Assembly: GCA_036365145.1 (NCBI GenBank) | Contig: JAEOAD010000015.1 | Location: 10,471,501 to 10,535,500 of the forward strand | Length of the DNA: 64,000 nucleotides | Direction of reading: 5' to 3' | Source: Orientallactaga sibirica | Taxonomy: Eukaryota > Chordata > Mammalia > Rodentia > Dipodidae | Shown: one piece after another, positions 11,393 through 22,785 of the stretch | Numbering within the stretch: the first letter of the stretch is position 1 | Layout: every line of letters begins with the position of its first letter | Notes under the pieces: model-generated | What the model was told of the DNA's origin: nothing | The model's input: the letters and a program-made list of their open reading frames with translations, nothing else | Database searches by the model: none | Translations under genes and position numbers: made by a program

Positions 11393-13928
11393 AATCTTAA
11401 TTGTTAATATGAACTCAGATCAGATACCATACTTCAAAGTAAGATACACATATTGGGAAACTTCCCAAATAGGTCAGGGCTGAGCATATGTTATAGAAAG
11501 GCTACAAAAAGGTTAAAGAGGCCATAAAGCTCAGAGGAGGAGGATCAGATGGAGACAGAGGGCCCATACAGATATGAAGAGTCTCACTGCAGATGAGCCC
11601 CAGTTCTGGAAAACTGCAGTACAAGCATTTGTCCTGCACGCCTTGCCAAGGCACAGGAAGTTACACAAGAGTAAGTGACACATTTCTGAGTGTTCTAGCC
11701 TGCTGGGTCATCATGAGACACTGGGCACATTACCATAGCTTTTACAAATCCATGACCACCCTGGCCACAGCATAACCCAGCTTTGAAGAAAGTTAGAGTC
11801 ACATGAGAGAGGCCTGAAAAAAGAGGCCACCTTTGAGGCAAACCTAGACGTGTCTTTGCAGTTGGCTCTGATATCCCAGCATATCTATTACAGAGTGATC
11901 TGACATGGTGCCTCCTCTCAACCCTCATATGGCCCAATGCCAAGGGTACTGCTTGGACAATGTCCCCTCACACTACCACCTTCAACCCACCTGAACATGA
12001 CCCAGCCTGAGGTCAAGAGCATGGTAGAGCCGGCTTACCTTCCTATTCTGCCCATCGTTACCTCTCAGTCTACTTCAGGCTACAAAGGTACACTCTACAC
12101 TCCCTAGTGGCTGATTCTGTGAGGGTCCCCTATGCTTTGTGCCCAAATTAAAGATGAATCAAGTTATTAGCATGCCAAATAGGTAGAAGTTTGCAAGGGA
12201 TTGCCTCTTTAGAACAACACTGCAGGAGGCTAAAGGAAGTTGGAAAAGCCACGTGGGGTGGAGGTGAAAGTCCCAGGACCATGCTCATTCCTGACCTAGG
12301 TGGGCAGCTTCCTAAGGAGACTGAGCCTGCAGCTTTGGTATGTCTTGGCAACCGGATTTGGAGCTAGAACTGGCCTGCTCTGACTTATCACAAGGGTCCT
12401 TCTTTCCTCTCCTCTTCTTGCTCAAATCACAGGACATCCCCATACATAAATGTTGAGTCAATAGTACAAGAGTGTCGATTTTGATGTCCCCATTGTTGGT
12501 GTCCCTGGAGCCCCATGACCTAAGCCTGCTCTGGGTTGAACCTGTGTCCCTCCCATCCCAGGATTTTTGGAAAGCTGTTTCTGCAAGCCAACACTAGCTG
12601 CTCTTTCTCTGGGAAGCTTGGCTCCAAGTCAACACCAAGTTCAACACTGCTTCCACACCTGGGGCAGTGTTCAGCCCCTGCAAAGGTGGAGTGTTTGCTA
12701 AATGCAGGGCAGTGGGGCCTTGCCTCCCCCACCCCCAGAGAGCTGTGAACACCACATGGCTCCCTTTGGAAGCTGGATGTCTGTGAATGCAAGAATTTCA
12801 ATTGTGTGGCACAAATGTCCTTATTTCTCTTGAACAGGTACGTTCACTGTCTGAAATCACTGTGCCTGTGCTGGCCTTAGTGCTCCTTCTGCCCCATCTA
12901 AGCACATGCCTTGACATTACAAGTCAGACAGCAAGCTCAAGCAGCTACAGCCCTCCTCAGCCTCCCTATGGTGTCACAGGCTCAAATCCACCTTCTCATC
13001 CTCTCTGTGCAGGAATCTGGCCTTCCCAAGCCTCCTTTCTAGCCAGCCCCAGGACAGCCAAATGCATGGTCCCTAAGTCAGCTTTCCAACTAGGGCAATC
13101 CCACTTCTACCTGCAGCCTACCTTTCCACTTGCTGCGTTCCTTCTCCTCATCTGGGCCCTGCTGTCACTCCAAGGGCAGTTCAGTTCTCTTGTTTCTATC
13201 TCTGACCCCAGCAAGCTCCTGTGATTACATTCTCTTCCTCAATCCTGTGTGTAATAATCCTCAGACCACATCACATAATTATGAGCAAGGTACTACTGTG
13301 TGCGAAGTGCTAAGCTCAATAGCTCCCCAGAGTTAGATTCTCTAAGGCCTGCTTGGAAGTGAGCTTGGAGTGAAGGTTACTAGGGTGCCACCAGACAGCT
13401 GACGGAGGACATTTGACTGATAAGTGAGTCCAAGCAGAGCCTTGTGCAGTCAGATCTATAGGCAGAACTTCAGTCCAGAGACGGGTAACCACAAGCAGAT
13501 TCCCATGGAATTCCCCGCGGGCCACCCATTTTACACTTCCAACTAGAATCAATCGATCAGTGGGAATTCTGTGGCCATGAACAAAAGGATATGACAGGGC
13601 AGCCGATCCTTAGAAAGCAACTGCTTCCATGAGTAACAGAAACTGAAACTTTAGCCTGAATTGTCCCTCTGATGGTAAACTCTGTGTCCCAGAAGGCAGG
13701 CAAAATCCAAAGAAATGAAACTCGGTGGGATGGGTCAGCTTTCCTTACTATTGCAGAATAAAAGACCTTGCATGGTGGCATAGGTCCCACTCACAAATAA
13801 GGCACCATCGAAGGCTTCCTTCCCCATAGAACGTTTTTTGAGGCAACAATATTTATTTGTACCTGCTGTATGGCAGGCACTCTCCAGCACTACAAGGTGA
13901 TGTGTCCTCTCTTTGGAAGGACACTGTG
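11393..13928. other. Unique non-coding DNA, weak L2/MIR traces
   Basis: Mostly no signal. 13080-13200 resembles an L2 3' portion ('cttctcctcatctgggcc') and 13290-13325 resembles the MIR core ('tactgtgtgcgaagtgctaa'), both at low confidence. The 145-codon frame at 12787-13224 overlaps the L2-like tract and shows no domain. Confidence 0.35.
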
Positions 13929-14282
13929 GAGGCTGGAAAGATGGCTCAGTGGGTAAAAGCACCTGCTGCATAAGCATGAGTAGCTGAGCTCCTTTCCAGC
14001 AATCACATAAAAGCTAGGCATGACTGTACATGCCTGTAAGCCGAGTGCTGAGGGTGAGCAGAGACAGAATGGTCCTCGGAGCTTCTGACCCGCCAGTCTG
14101 AAAAACAGGGAGCTTGCAGGTTCACTGGGAGAGCCTATCCCAAGCAGGCAAGGTGGAAGAGTGATAGAAGGAGATACTCAACGTCTTCCTGTGGCCTATG
14201 CATGCACGCATACAGGCTGGGTGTAACTGCCGCATGTGTTCACACAACACACCACATACTACCACATCCACCCACACATGGA
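13929..14282 (+). mobile_element. B4-like SINE
   Basis: A tRNA-like head ('ggctggaaagatggctcagt'), the B1-like middle ('taggcatgactgtacatgcc') and a CA/CATG-rich tail. Confidence 0.8.
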
Positions 14283-15384
14283 TATCATGGAGCTCGGATG
14301 TCAACAGCCTCTGGAATCAGGCCCAGGTCTCATAGAGGTCTTAAGACAGGAGCAAGACTGTCCACTATGTTCAGCAGGACTCAGTGGCAGGAAAGGCTAT
14401 GCTGGAAGAAGACTTCTCGAAGGAGCTAAAGTTCCATTTTGTCCATGAAGCCAGCCTGGGATAGGCAGAAAAGAGGAGTGAGGTGCTGGCTCTGCCGCCC
14501 ATCAGCCTGTCCCCTGCACAGCTGCCAGGAGACTCTATGAGCACCCTTCTTCATAAACAGCTGTCTTGTAGAATATAGCCCCTCCTGTGTGTACTCACGG
14601 TTGCTCACACTTCACTCAGGTCCTTGGCTCCTCCTGTCCTTCCCAGCTGCAGTGACCAAAAGAGAGTGTTTGTCCTGGAACAGAGAACTCTGCCCAGGCC
14701 TCGCATGGAGGGGCCCAGCCCAGGCCAAGAACCATGCGTGCGGACAAGTAACACTGGCATACTGAGGAACAGACCTGAGAGCAGAGGAGGAGGAAACAAA
14801 TGTTGACTTCTTCCCCCATGCTCTGCCCTTCACCTGACAGAGAAGTGGTCAGGGGTGCTGAACTAAGGGAGCCACAGAACTGGGGTCACTTGTTGGGACC
14901 AAATAGCATGTTGGGGTTAGGGCTAGAAGAGAGGAAAAGCTGTATTTAAGAGTCAGCTGATGGGTTCAATAAGCCTAGGAGATTTGCAGCCAGGGCTCCC
15001 AGGCTCAGAGGCTGACAGGGATGTGTCTGGGCATCCTGCCTCCAGCATCACCACTCGGCCTGCAGCATATACTCATTAAGGTAAACATCCTGCCCAGCCT
15101 CTGGCCCTTGGAATGTGGCCTTGAGCTCAGCAAATGCTTCCCTTGAAGCTGTGAAGAGCTGCAGACCATCTCCCACCAATGTTCTGAAAGTTCCAAAGGA
15201 ACCAAAACAAACCCCCAGCCACAACATGGGAGCGAGTGGGAGCATGGGAAAGGCAGGGGCTTTGTCTCAGGCTTCCAGACGTTTACATTGCTCACGTTAA
15301 TGAGCTGGGAAAGGGCTCTTTTTATGCCAATAATAACATCCACCAGCCCCTCTCTGTTCTCATTTAATCCCGTCAAAATCAAGC
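14283..15384. other. Unique non-coding DNA, candidate conserved block at 14995-15375
   Basis: No repeats. The segment around 15285-15375 ('acattgctcacgttaatgag', 'tttttatgccaataataac') is AT-motif rich with homeobox-like cores (TTAATGAG, CCAATAATAA). That is typical of conserved enhancers. This is inference from composition only. Confidence 0.35.
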
Positions 15385-15482
15385 TAAGCCAGCATTTTGA
15401 TGCCTGTTACAGAAATGAGGGCATTGGGGCTCCTCAAGATCCCAGGGTTAGTTCATGCCTGAGCTGAGACTTGAACCTAGGT
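15385..15482 (+). mobile_element. MIR-like SINE fragment
   Basis: The order 'tgttacagaaatgagggcat' then 'gagctgagacttgaacctag' matches the 3' half of the old mammalian MIR core. Confidence 0.5.
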
Positions 15483-15888
15483 CAGTACGGGAGAGCCCCT
15501 TAGTCCATCCAGGGGGAGAATTGGGATGAAGTGTCTTGCTTGGTTCTCTTGAGCTTCCCGGCATGGACACAGTTGGATAAAGAGGTTCTCATATGGCGAT
15601 CAGGCCAGCCTTACCCAGCACTCCCTGTTGAGTCTACTGGGTCAAGGCCAGGTGCCAAGAGAGCGGGGCTAGCTAGATCATTGGTTCATATGCCCTCATA
15701 TATAGTTACCCATTTCCCTGGATATACAGCACTCATTCCTTCCCATGGATTCCCTTAAGCCCTGGGGTCTGGGATGAGTTCTCCCCATTTCCTCTCTGAG
15801 ATCAGTTCAACACTGCTTACCAAGCCTAGGGCTCTCTGCAATGGTGGAAAGGAGTCAGCTACAGATAAGCTGCTGGCAGAAAATTAGT

Positions 15889-16105
15889 AACAGGAGTAGG
15901 AAAATGGTTCAGCAGTTAAAGGTGCTTGCTTGCAAGTCTAACAACCCAGGTTCATTCCTTCTCAGTCCCCGGGTAAAGCCGGATACAAAGTGGGGTACAT
16001 TTCCATAAGTCTGTAATCGTAATGCACCTATAACACTGGGAGAAAGAGCCAGAAGAATCCAAAATCTCATAAGCAGCAGAGAAAGAGACCCTGTTTAAAA
16101 GAAGG
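15889..16105 (+). mobile_element. Diverged composite (B4-like) SINE
   Basis: The tRNA-like head 'aaaatggttcagcagttaaa' is followed by a degraded B1-like middle and 'gagaaagagaccctgttt'. Confidence 0.6.
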
Positions 16106-16122
16106 TGGGAAATTGGGCTGGA

Positions 16123-16362
16123 GAGATGGCTTAGCGGTTAAGCACTTGTCTGTGAAGCCTAAGGATCCTGGTTCAAGGCTTGATTCCCCAGTACCACGTA
16201 AGCCAAATGGACAAGGTGGCACATGCATCTGGAGTTCATTTGCAGTGGCTGGAGGCCCTGGTGTGCCCATTCTCTCTCTCTCTCTCTTTCTCTCTTTCTC
16301 TGCCTCTTTCTCTCTCTGTCACTCTCAAGTAACTAAATAAAAATAAACAAAAAAATTTTTAA
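16123..16362 (+). mobile_element. tRNA-derived SINE
   Basis: It is full length, from 'gggctggagagatggcttag' through the CT repeat to an A-rich tail. The target duplication is aagaaggtgg(g)aaatt before and aagaaggtggaaaatt after. Confidence 0.95.
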
Positions 16363-16393
16363 CAAGAAGGTGGAAAATTAAAAAATAAATGTC

Positions 16394-16528
16394 AAAGGAC
16401 TGGAGACTTGTCTCTGCAGTTTAGGCACTTGCCTGCAAAGCCTAAAGACCCACATAAAGCCAAATGAACAAGGTAGTGCATGCATCTTGAGTTTGTTTGC
16501 AGTGGCTAGAGGTCCTGGCACACCCATA

Positions 16529-16561
<33 letters not shown>

Positions 16562-16568
16562 TCATAAA
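16394..16568 (+). mobile_element. tRNA-derived SINE
   Basis: A shorter copy with head 'ggactggagacttgtctctg', the 'gtttgcagtggctagaggtc' body and a CT repeat. Confidence 0.85.
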
Positions 16569-16587
16569 AGGAAGGTGGAAGAAAAGA

Positions 16588-16741
16588 CAAGTGGTGACAC
16601 AAGTCTTTAGTCCCAGCACTTGGGAGGCTGAGGTAGGAAGATCACTGTGAGTTCAAGGCCAACCTTGAACTATGGAGTGAGTTACTGGGCCAAAGTGAGA
16701 TGCTGTTCCCCTCACCAAAAAAAAAAAAAAAAAAAAAAAAA
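16588..16741 (+). mobile_element. B1 SINE
   Basis: A diverged B1 ('tttagtcccagcacttggga') with a 28 bp A tail. Confidence 0.9.
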
Positions 16742-16747
16742 GGAAGA

Positions 16748-16903
16748 AGCTGGGCGTGGTGACACACACCTTTAATCCCAGCACTCGGGAGGCAGAGGTA
16801 GGAGGAGGATCACTGTGAGTTTGAGGCCACCCTGAGACTACATAGTGAATTCCAGGTTAGCCTGGGCCAGAGTGAAACCCTACCTCAAAAAAAAAAAAAA
16901 AAA
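16748..16903 (+). mobile_element. B1 SINE
   Basis: A better conserved B1 lying head to tail with the previous one, from 'gctgggcgtggtgacac' to its A tail. Confidence 0.93.
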
Positions 16904-16968
16904 GTGGAAGAGAGATACCCCGAAATTGTCCTCTGACCTCTATGGGTGTGAAAGACAGACAGACAGAT

Positions 16969-16970
16969 GA

Positions 16971-17026
<56 letters not shown>

Positions 17027-17029
17027 AAA
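16969..17029. repeat. (GAAA)n microsatellite
   Basis: About 15 uninterrupted GAAA units. Confidence 0.97.
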
Positions 17030-17097
17030 TTAGCAACTGACTGGAGGCCCTGAAATATTACAAGATTTTGTGCTAATATCTTGCAGACAAAAGGGGG

Positions 17098-17640
17098 AGG
17101 GTCTGGGAATGTGGCTAGGTTGGTAGAATGTTTGCCCAGCATGCACGAAGGCCCGGGTTTCATCCTCAGTACCTTATAAACCAGGCATGGTGGTTTACGG
17201 CTGTAATCCCAGTACTCAGGAGGTAGAGGCAAGAGGATTAATTCACGGTCATCCTTGTCCTCACAGAGAATTTGAGGTCAGTATGGGCTATGTGAGACAG
17301 GAACAAGGCAGCAGGGGATAGCTGAGTGGGCAAAGAGCTTCTAGTGCAAGCATGAGAACCTGAGTTTGGATCCACAGAATCCATATGAAATGCCAGGCAT
17401 CATGGTATATGCCTGTAATCTCACTGGAGATGCAGAAAGAGGGAATCCTGGGGTCTCACTGGCTAGGGAGACTAGCTGAATAAGTGGGCTCTAGGGTCAG
17501 TGAGAGACCCTGTCTCAAAAAGTAGATGGAAATAAATAGAGACATTCGACAACTACCTCTGGCTCCCACAAGCATGCATATATACCTGCACATGAACATA
17601 CATGTGCACACGTGTGCATGCACACAAACACACCAAAGAA
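17098..17640 (+). mobile_element. Two head-to-tail composite SINEs (ID/B1 and B4-like)
   Basis: 17098-17303 has an ID-like tRNA head ('ctaggttggtagaatgtttg') joined to a B1 body. 17306-17640 has the B4-like head, the middle ('gtcagtgagagaccctgtct') and a CATG/CACA-rich tail. Confidence 0.75.
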
Positions 17641-17644
17641 GCAT

Positions 17645-18284
17645 AAAGTAATAAAGATTATTATTTTTTTTAAAGTGGGACTAGTTGGGAAGGAGGCAGG
17701 GTTTAGTGGAAGGGGTGGCGATAAGAGAAGGTAGTGAGTAGAGCATATGATCAAGATACATTATATACATGCATAAAAATGGTCAAAACAAATAAATTTA
17801 AAAAGGTAAAACAAAAACATCCACAAATTGTGATCTTACATATATACTTGTTTCCAAAACTCACTGCTTGGTAATAAAGAGTTTGCTCTCTGATTACAGC
17901 TCTTTAGCAAGTGGAGTTCTACCAGGCTTGCTGGAGTCTTGGGGCCTTGTACTTTGGACCAAGAAGCTGTGCATGCCAGCTCCCACCTGGCAGATGGCCA
18001 TGCTGCCACAACGCATGCAAAAGTCAGGAGCACACAGACATCAACAAAAGCACAATTAATCAGTGCAATTGTTCCCCCTGCTGTGAACATGACACTTCTT
18101 GGGGTTTTCAAGGGCAACAAGCCAGGAAGACCTGGTTTTGCATTCAAAATCATGTCAAGTGTGCAACATGCTTTCTGACATTCGTCTCCCTGAAGATGAC
18201 TGCAATGCAAGCCAGGTCAGCCTGCAGGATAGCGATTAATCCCTTGGATCTGCTCACCTTGGTGGGGTTGATAGGTGTCCTGCC
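17645..18284. other. Unique DNA with candidate conserved non-coding element (17850-18284)
   Basis: The segment holds 'caaaagcacaattaatcagt', 'gcaattgttccccctgctg' and 'aggatagcgattaatccctt', which are SOX- and homeobox-like cores in non-repetitive sequence. All frames are short and overlap on both strands, which argues against coding. It could be a conserved enhancer. Confidence 0.4.
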
Positions 18285-18525
18285 CTAGAAGAAGCCACAG
18301 GTTATCTTCAAGCCAACAGTGATCCCTTCTGACCCGAGGCTGGCTAGAATCTGGCTTTGTTCATTGTTATTTTTTACAGGGGAAATGACTTGTTTGTCTG
18401 GATTTACAGTCTAGAAGAAGAAAAACAATTTAAGCTGGTCCCTAAAGGGAAGGGGGAGCCAGCTAGCTCCCCAACAAGATATCAAGATAAGAATTGTGGA
18501 TTTAGTGGGGCAGCCAAGGCCCAGG
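18285..18525 (-). repeat. Inverted repeat arm 1, unassigned repeat
   Basis: The reverse complement of this stretch aligns with 19320-19545 through many shared blocks: ttgttggggagctagctggc, atcatttcccct / gtcatttcccct, caatgaaca, gggtcagaagg, gataacctg. The two copies face opposite ways and are perhaps 75-80% alike by eye. The family is not recognised. Confidence 0.7.
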
Positions 18526-18715
18526 GCAGCAGCTCTTTTAGAACTGCTTGTCTATCCCAAGCTAGGCCTTTAGGAACCTCTGTATCTTAGGTTTTCAGTA
18601 CACAGATTGATCATGCCAAAAAACCTCCCTTAGTATGTGGGTTTCAGGATTACATTAGTCAGGAATTGGGGAGTCTCATTGTGAAAAAGAAGTTAGAAAG
18701 AGACTCAAGGTCAGA

Positions 18716-18812
18716 CTGGGGCTATAAACCAGTTGGTCAAATACTTTCCTAGCATGTACAGTCCTTGGGTTCAATTACCAGGACTGCATAAATTTGCTAG
18801 GCATCTCTGTGT
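18716..18812 (+). mobile_element. ID-like SINE fragment
   Basis: The head 'ggctataaaccagttggtca' and box B-like 'gggttcaattaccagg' are the remnant of an ID/B4 element. Confidence 0.5.
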
Positions 18813-18837
18813 TTCCCTCCATTGATTTCTTTTCTCT

Positions 18838-19031
18838 AAAAAAATATTTCTTTATTAATTTTTCTTGAGAGAGAAAGAGAGAAGAGTATGAGCATGCCAG
18901 GGCCTCCTGCCACTGCAAATGAACTCCAGATGCATGCACCACTTTATGCATCATGGGTGCTGGGGAAACTAACCTGGGCTGTCAGGCTTTACAAGCAAGT
19001 GCCTTTAACCATTGAATCATCTCTCCAGCTC
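18838..19031 (-). mobile_element. tRNA-derived SINE
   Basis: The reverse copy ends 'accattgaatcatctctccagct'. Its target duplication is tccattgatttct (18818) and tccattggtttct (19033). Confidence 0.92.
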
Positions 19032-19047
19032 ATCCATTGGTTTCTCT

Positions 19048-19113
19048 TTTTATTAAAATATTTTTATGTATTTATTTATTTATTTGAGAGAGGGAAACAG
19101 GCAGAGTGAGATC

Positions 19114-19147
<34 letters not shown>

Positions 19148-19302
19148 ATGGGCATGCCAGGGCTTCTAGCTATTGCAAACAAACTCCAGATGCATGTGCT
19201 ACCTTGTGTACCTGGCTTACATGGGTTCTGGGGAATCAAACCAAGGGCCTTAGGCTTTGCAGGCAAGTGTCTTAATTGCTAAGCCATCTCTCCAGTCCCC
19301 CC
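19048..19302 (-). mobile_element. tRNA-derived SINE inserted in the previous SINE's target duplication
   Basis: A reverse copy with an internal (TA)n(GA)n tract. Its own duplication is tccattggtttct (19033) and again at 19304. Together with the neighbouring SINE, the original target now occurs three times. Confidence 0.92.
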
Positions 19303-19319
19303 ATCCATTGGTTTCTTAT

Positions 19320-19545
19320 AGGACTCTAACAGTAGTGGCTGTGTGAAATCCATGGGTCTCACTTGCCAACTTGTTGGGGAGCTAGCTGGCTTCCCTTTCA
19401 GGAAACAGCTCAAGTTGTTTTCCATCTGGACTGCAAGATATCAAAATAAATCATTTCCCCTATAAATGTAGCAATGAACAGGAAGTCAGATTCCAGGCAC
19501 CCATGGGTCAGAAGGACTTAGAGATAACCTGCAGCTTCTTGTGAT
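19320..19545 (+). repeat. Inverted repeat arm 2, unassigned repeat
   Basis: This is the partner of 18285-18525 in opposite orientation. The two SINEs at 18838-19302 lie in the spacer between them. Confidence 0.7.
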
Positions 19546-19831
19546 GCATAATTCCTCTTAATCTCAAAGATTACCACAGATAAAGCAGCAGGTATCTAAT
19601 CTCTCACTGCTAGAGGCTGAAGGCACAGCATCTCAGTGTTGGTGGGGAAGTCCTAAGGAATCCCCCACACACACACATTTATATACTTTCTGTGTCCTCC
19701 TGGTGTTTTGGGCTTTGACAGCATCTCTCCAGCCTCTACCTATCTTCTCCGGGATATTTCCTTTGTCTCATGCCCCCTTTCTCTTGTAAAGTCACCACTG
19801 GTAAAATGACCCTAAATTCAGGAAAGTCTTC

Positions 19832-19888
<57 letters not shown>
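19832..19888. repeat. (GCA)19 trinucleotide microsatellite
   Basis: There are nineteen uninterrupted GCA (CAG) units. No long open frame contains it (reading CAG as Gln or GCA as Ala ends in stops nearby), so I see no coding role. Confidence 0.97.
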
Positions 19889-19890
<2 letters not shown>

Positions 19891-19964
19891 GACAGAGCAC
19901 TTCTCCACAGCACTGCCCACAGTAGCTTGAAGTCTCCCTTAATCGTTAAGTGACCTCAACTTGG

Positions 19965-20735
19965 GTGACACTGAATCCTTGGCTTTGACTCAGTAAAGAA
20001 TTTCAGGACAATCCAGTATGAAGCAAAGTTGGAGTTTGTTAACGGTATTTTTAAATTTTATTTTTATTCATTTATTTGAGAGAGAGAGAGAGGCAGATAT
20101 ATAGAGAGAATGGATATGCCAGGGACCTCCAGCTGCTACAATGAAACTCCAGACACATGTGCCACATTGTGCATCTGGACTCAAACCTGGGTCCCTTGGC
20201 TTTGCAGGCAAGTGCCTTAACTGTTAAGCCATCGCTCCAGTCCTGTTAAAGATATTTTAACATAGATTTTAAGCACAGTGGTTAATAGAGAGATGCTCAG
20301 GGCAAGAATACGGCATACCCACATATGTATATGTGCTTTTCAAGAGAGAGCTACAGTAAGTTAACATTAACCATTGATGCCATTTTGGTGGCTCTCAAGT
20401 TACATCTTGAAGAGTTGCTAAGAAATAATTTTCCTTCCCTTTTCTTTTTGATAAATGAGATTACAGGGTGGCTCTAGAAGTGCCTTAGATAGGATTATAA
20501 TTTGAAAAAGTAAAACTAGTAGCCATTAAGGCTACATAAGGGGTTTGGGACATGCCTTTTACTATAAATGGGTTTCTAGTGAGATTCATGAAAAAATGGG
20601 TTTTCAGATGTGAAAGGAGAAAGGCCTTTAGTAAATATTAATTGTGCTAGCATCTCCTATTCTCAGCTTGTGAGAGAAGCTTTAACCAAGTAGGGTCTCT
20701 TTTCTCTTTCATGCCTCCATAATTTCCCCTTTCTA
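19965..20735 (-). mobile_element. LTR-like repeat, copy 1, split by a SINE
   Basis: It is homologous to 45566-46070 through blocks such as 'ccattttggtggctctca', 'tgccttagataggattata' and 'gtatgaagcaaagttggag'. On the minus strand the other copy has AATAAA near its end, so an LTR reading minus is likely. A tRNA-SINE at 20055-20243 interrupts this copy. Confidence 0.5.
20055..20243 (-). mobile_element. tRNA-derived SINE
   Basis: A reverse copy with a near-perfect target duplication, tgttaacggtatttt before and tgttaaagatatttt after. Confidence 0.92.
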
Positions 20736-20745
20736 TTGTTCTGTT

Positions 20746-20945
20746 TTCTTTTATTTTTATAAGGGAAAAGAGAGAGAGACAAGTGGAGTAAGAATGGGCA
20801 TACCAGAGCTTCCTACCACTGCAAATGAATGCCAGGTGGTGAGCCACTTTGTGCATCTGGCTTTATAAGGGTCCTGGAGAATCAAGCCAGGGCCATCAGG
20901 CTTTGCAAGCTACCTCCTTTAACCACTGAGCCATCTCTCTAGCTC
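20746..20945 (-). mobile_element. tRNA-derived SINE
   Basis: A reverse copy with 'ccactgcaaatgaatgccagg' and 'aaccactgagccatctctct'. Confidence 0.9.
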
Positions 20946-21049
20946 AATTTCCTCTATTTTTCTATCTTGCCTCAGTTTCATCTCAAGAGCCTTAACTAAA
21001 CAACACTTAAAGTAACTCTATTTCCAGGAGTTGGGACTTGCAAGCATTT

Positions 21050-21317
21050 GGGGCCCTGACCTTGGAGACTGCAGAGTCTCTGAAATGTGCTGGGTGACAG
21101 ATGGGCCGCCTCAGCTTCTCTGATCCCTTGGGGCATGGCAAGGGTCAGTTAGAAGTACCAGACACTGGGCTGCAGCCCTGGCCAGGCACTGTGGCTCTGT
21201 GCATCTTTCCACACACCTGGGCCAGTCCCATGACCCCTTCAAAGACTGACAAACAGGCGGGGAGCTGACCTTGGGCTCAGCCCTGTTGTCAACAAGTGGA
21301 GCCTGGGAGGGCTGGAA
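21050..21317. other. Unique non-coding DNA
   Basis: No recognised feature. Confidence 0.4.
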
Positions 21318-21480
21318 TCATTATGACTATGTACTGAGGACCTCCTCATTTTACTGAATTCTGACCACCATTCTGACCATTTCATAGATGAGGACTCAGG
21401 AGGTCCATGAGGTTAAGTCATCTGACCTAGATATTATAGCTAGAAAGGGATGGAACCAAAATAAGAGCTCCTTCTTTTCT
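21318..21480 (+). mobile_element. MIR SINE
   Basis: The order 'catttcatagatgaggactc', 'gaggttaagtcatctgacct', 'agctagaaagggatggaacc' follows the MIR core (gatgaggaaactgaggc, gaggttaagtaacttgccc, agctagtaagtgg). The plus orientation is clear. Confidence 0.75.
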
Positions 21481-22785
21481 TCATATCACACTGTCTCTTC
21501 CTATAACTGTAGAGTGTGAATCACAGGCATAGGGTGGAGTAGGGAAAGTCTGACAGTCCACAGTCTTAGGGCCACATCAAGGCCCAAGTCCTGAGTCTTT
21601 GTAGCCCCATGGCCTGTGTCATTGATGGTGGTGATAGGGGGCTAGTTCTGGTGGGGACAGGGAAGCAATCCTAACCCAGAAATCTCAGTGTCTGAGCCAG
21701 AAGGACATCATGGATCCTGCACATAACCTAGCAAGAGCCACACCAAGAGGTCCCAGGACTCGCCTCAGGATTTGCCTTGCCTTTCAAGGAAGAATTCAGG
21801 ACCAAGCCACCGCTAGACACAGCAAGGAGAGAGCAAGGGGCTTGGAAGCAGGTTCCAGGGTCTAGTCCTAGTCTTAGCTGTGTGTCAGTCAGCTGGGTGA
21901 CTTTATAAAATGGCTCACCCTCTCTGACGCTGGAGTCCTTGGAACTAAGATGAGGTGAGAGGGAGGCAGGCGGCAGGGCTGTCAAATGGTCATGGTCTCT
22001 CATCCTCCTTGGCTGCTGTGGTCTGCTGGAGGAGAGAAGATAGAACACATGAGTCTCATTGATTATCCCAGGAACAGGGTTGGAGAGGTGACAGGATCTA
22101 GTTCAAGCTCATGAATTAGCACCTCATACTGGTGTGTAGACACAGGGGTGACTAGCATTCCATGGCTCCAACAGGGCACTCCATGGCTCCCCAAGAAAAG
22201 CCCCCTTTAAGAGTTCCTCCACACAGGTCCTAGGACAGGAGTAAGGACATATTGTGAGCAGGCTGGGCCCCATCAGGTCCAGGAGAGTCCATGGGGAGTC
22301 CACAGTCTAGAGTGTCTTGTCTGCTTGCTATCTCCTCAGGAGGAGGGGCCCAGCAGCTCTCAGCACTGTTGTCTAATCCATGGCGCCAGCTGCAGTTTGG
22401 CAAATGACCCTAAAGGGATACAGGCAATAAAATTGGAATGGCTCAGGCACAGGAAAAGGTACAAAAGGCAAACAATGTGGGGAGTACTCAGCAGGAAGTG
22501 AGGGGAGCTGGGGTCCTGAACTGTTTGGAGCCCATAGGCTCCAGGAATCTGAAAGAGCATAGTGACCCTAGGACTCTGGGCATGGCCACCAGGGTGGGGA
22601 CCTCTGTTAGGACAGACTGGGAGCCAGGGCTTTAAGCCAGCTTCCCAGCCAGCTCGGGTTAGAAAGTGCACAGGGAGTGAGGGAAGGGAGGAAGCCTGAC
22701 AAGAGGGGCAGCCTAAGGATGCCGAGCTGCGGAACCTCGCTCGGCTTTTGGTGTGAGTCAGACTCTAGCTAGTGTCCTTTTCTTT
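21481..22785. other. Unique non-coding DNA
   Basis: There is no recognised repeat or gene. The frames around 22360-22671 have no domain features. Confidence 0.4.

Noticed and set aside
16123..16200. tRNA genes
   Set aside because: The tRNA-like heads (box A/box B-like) are always attached to SINE bodies with CT repeats and A-rich tails, so they are SINEs.
19832..19888. Polyglutamine or polyalanine coding repeat
   Set aside because: No open frame of useful length contains the (GCA)19 tract.
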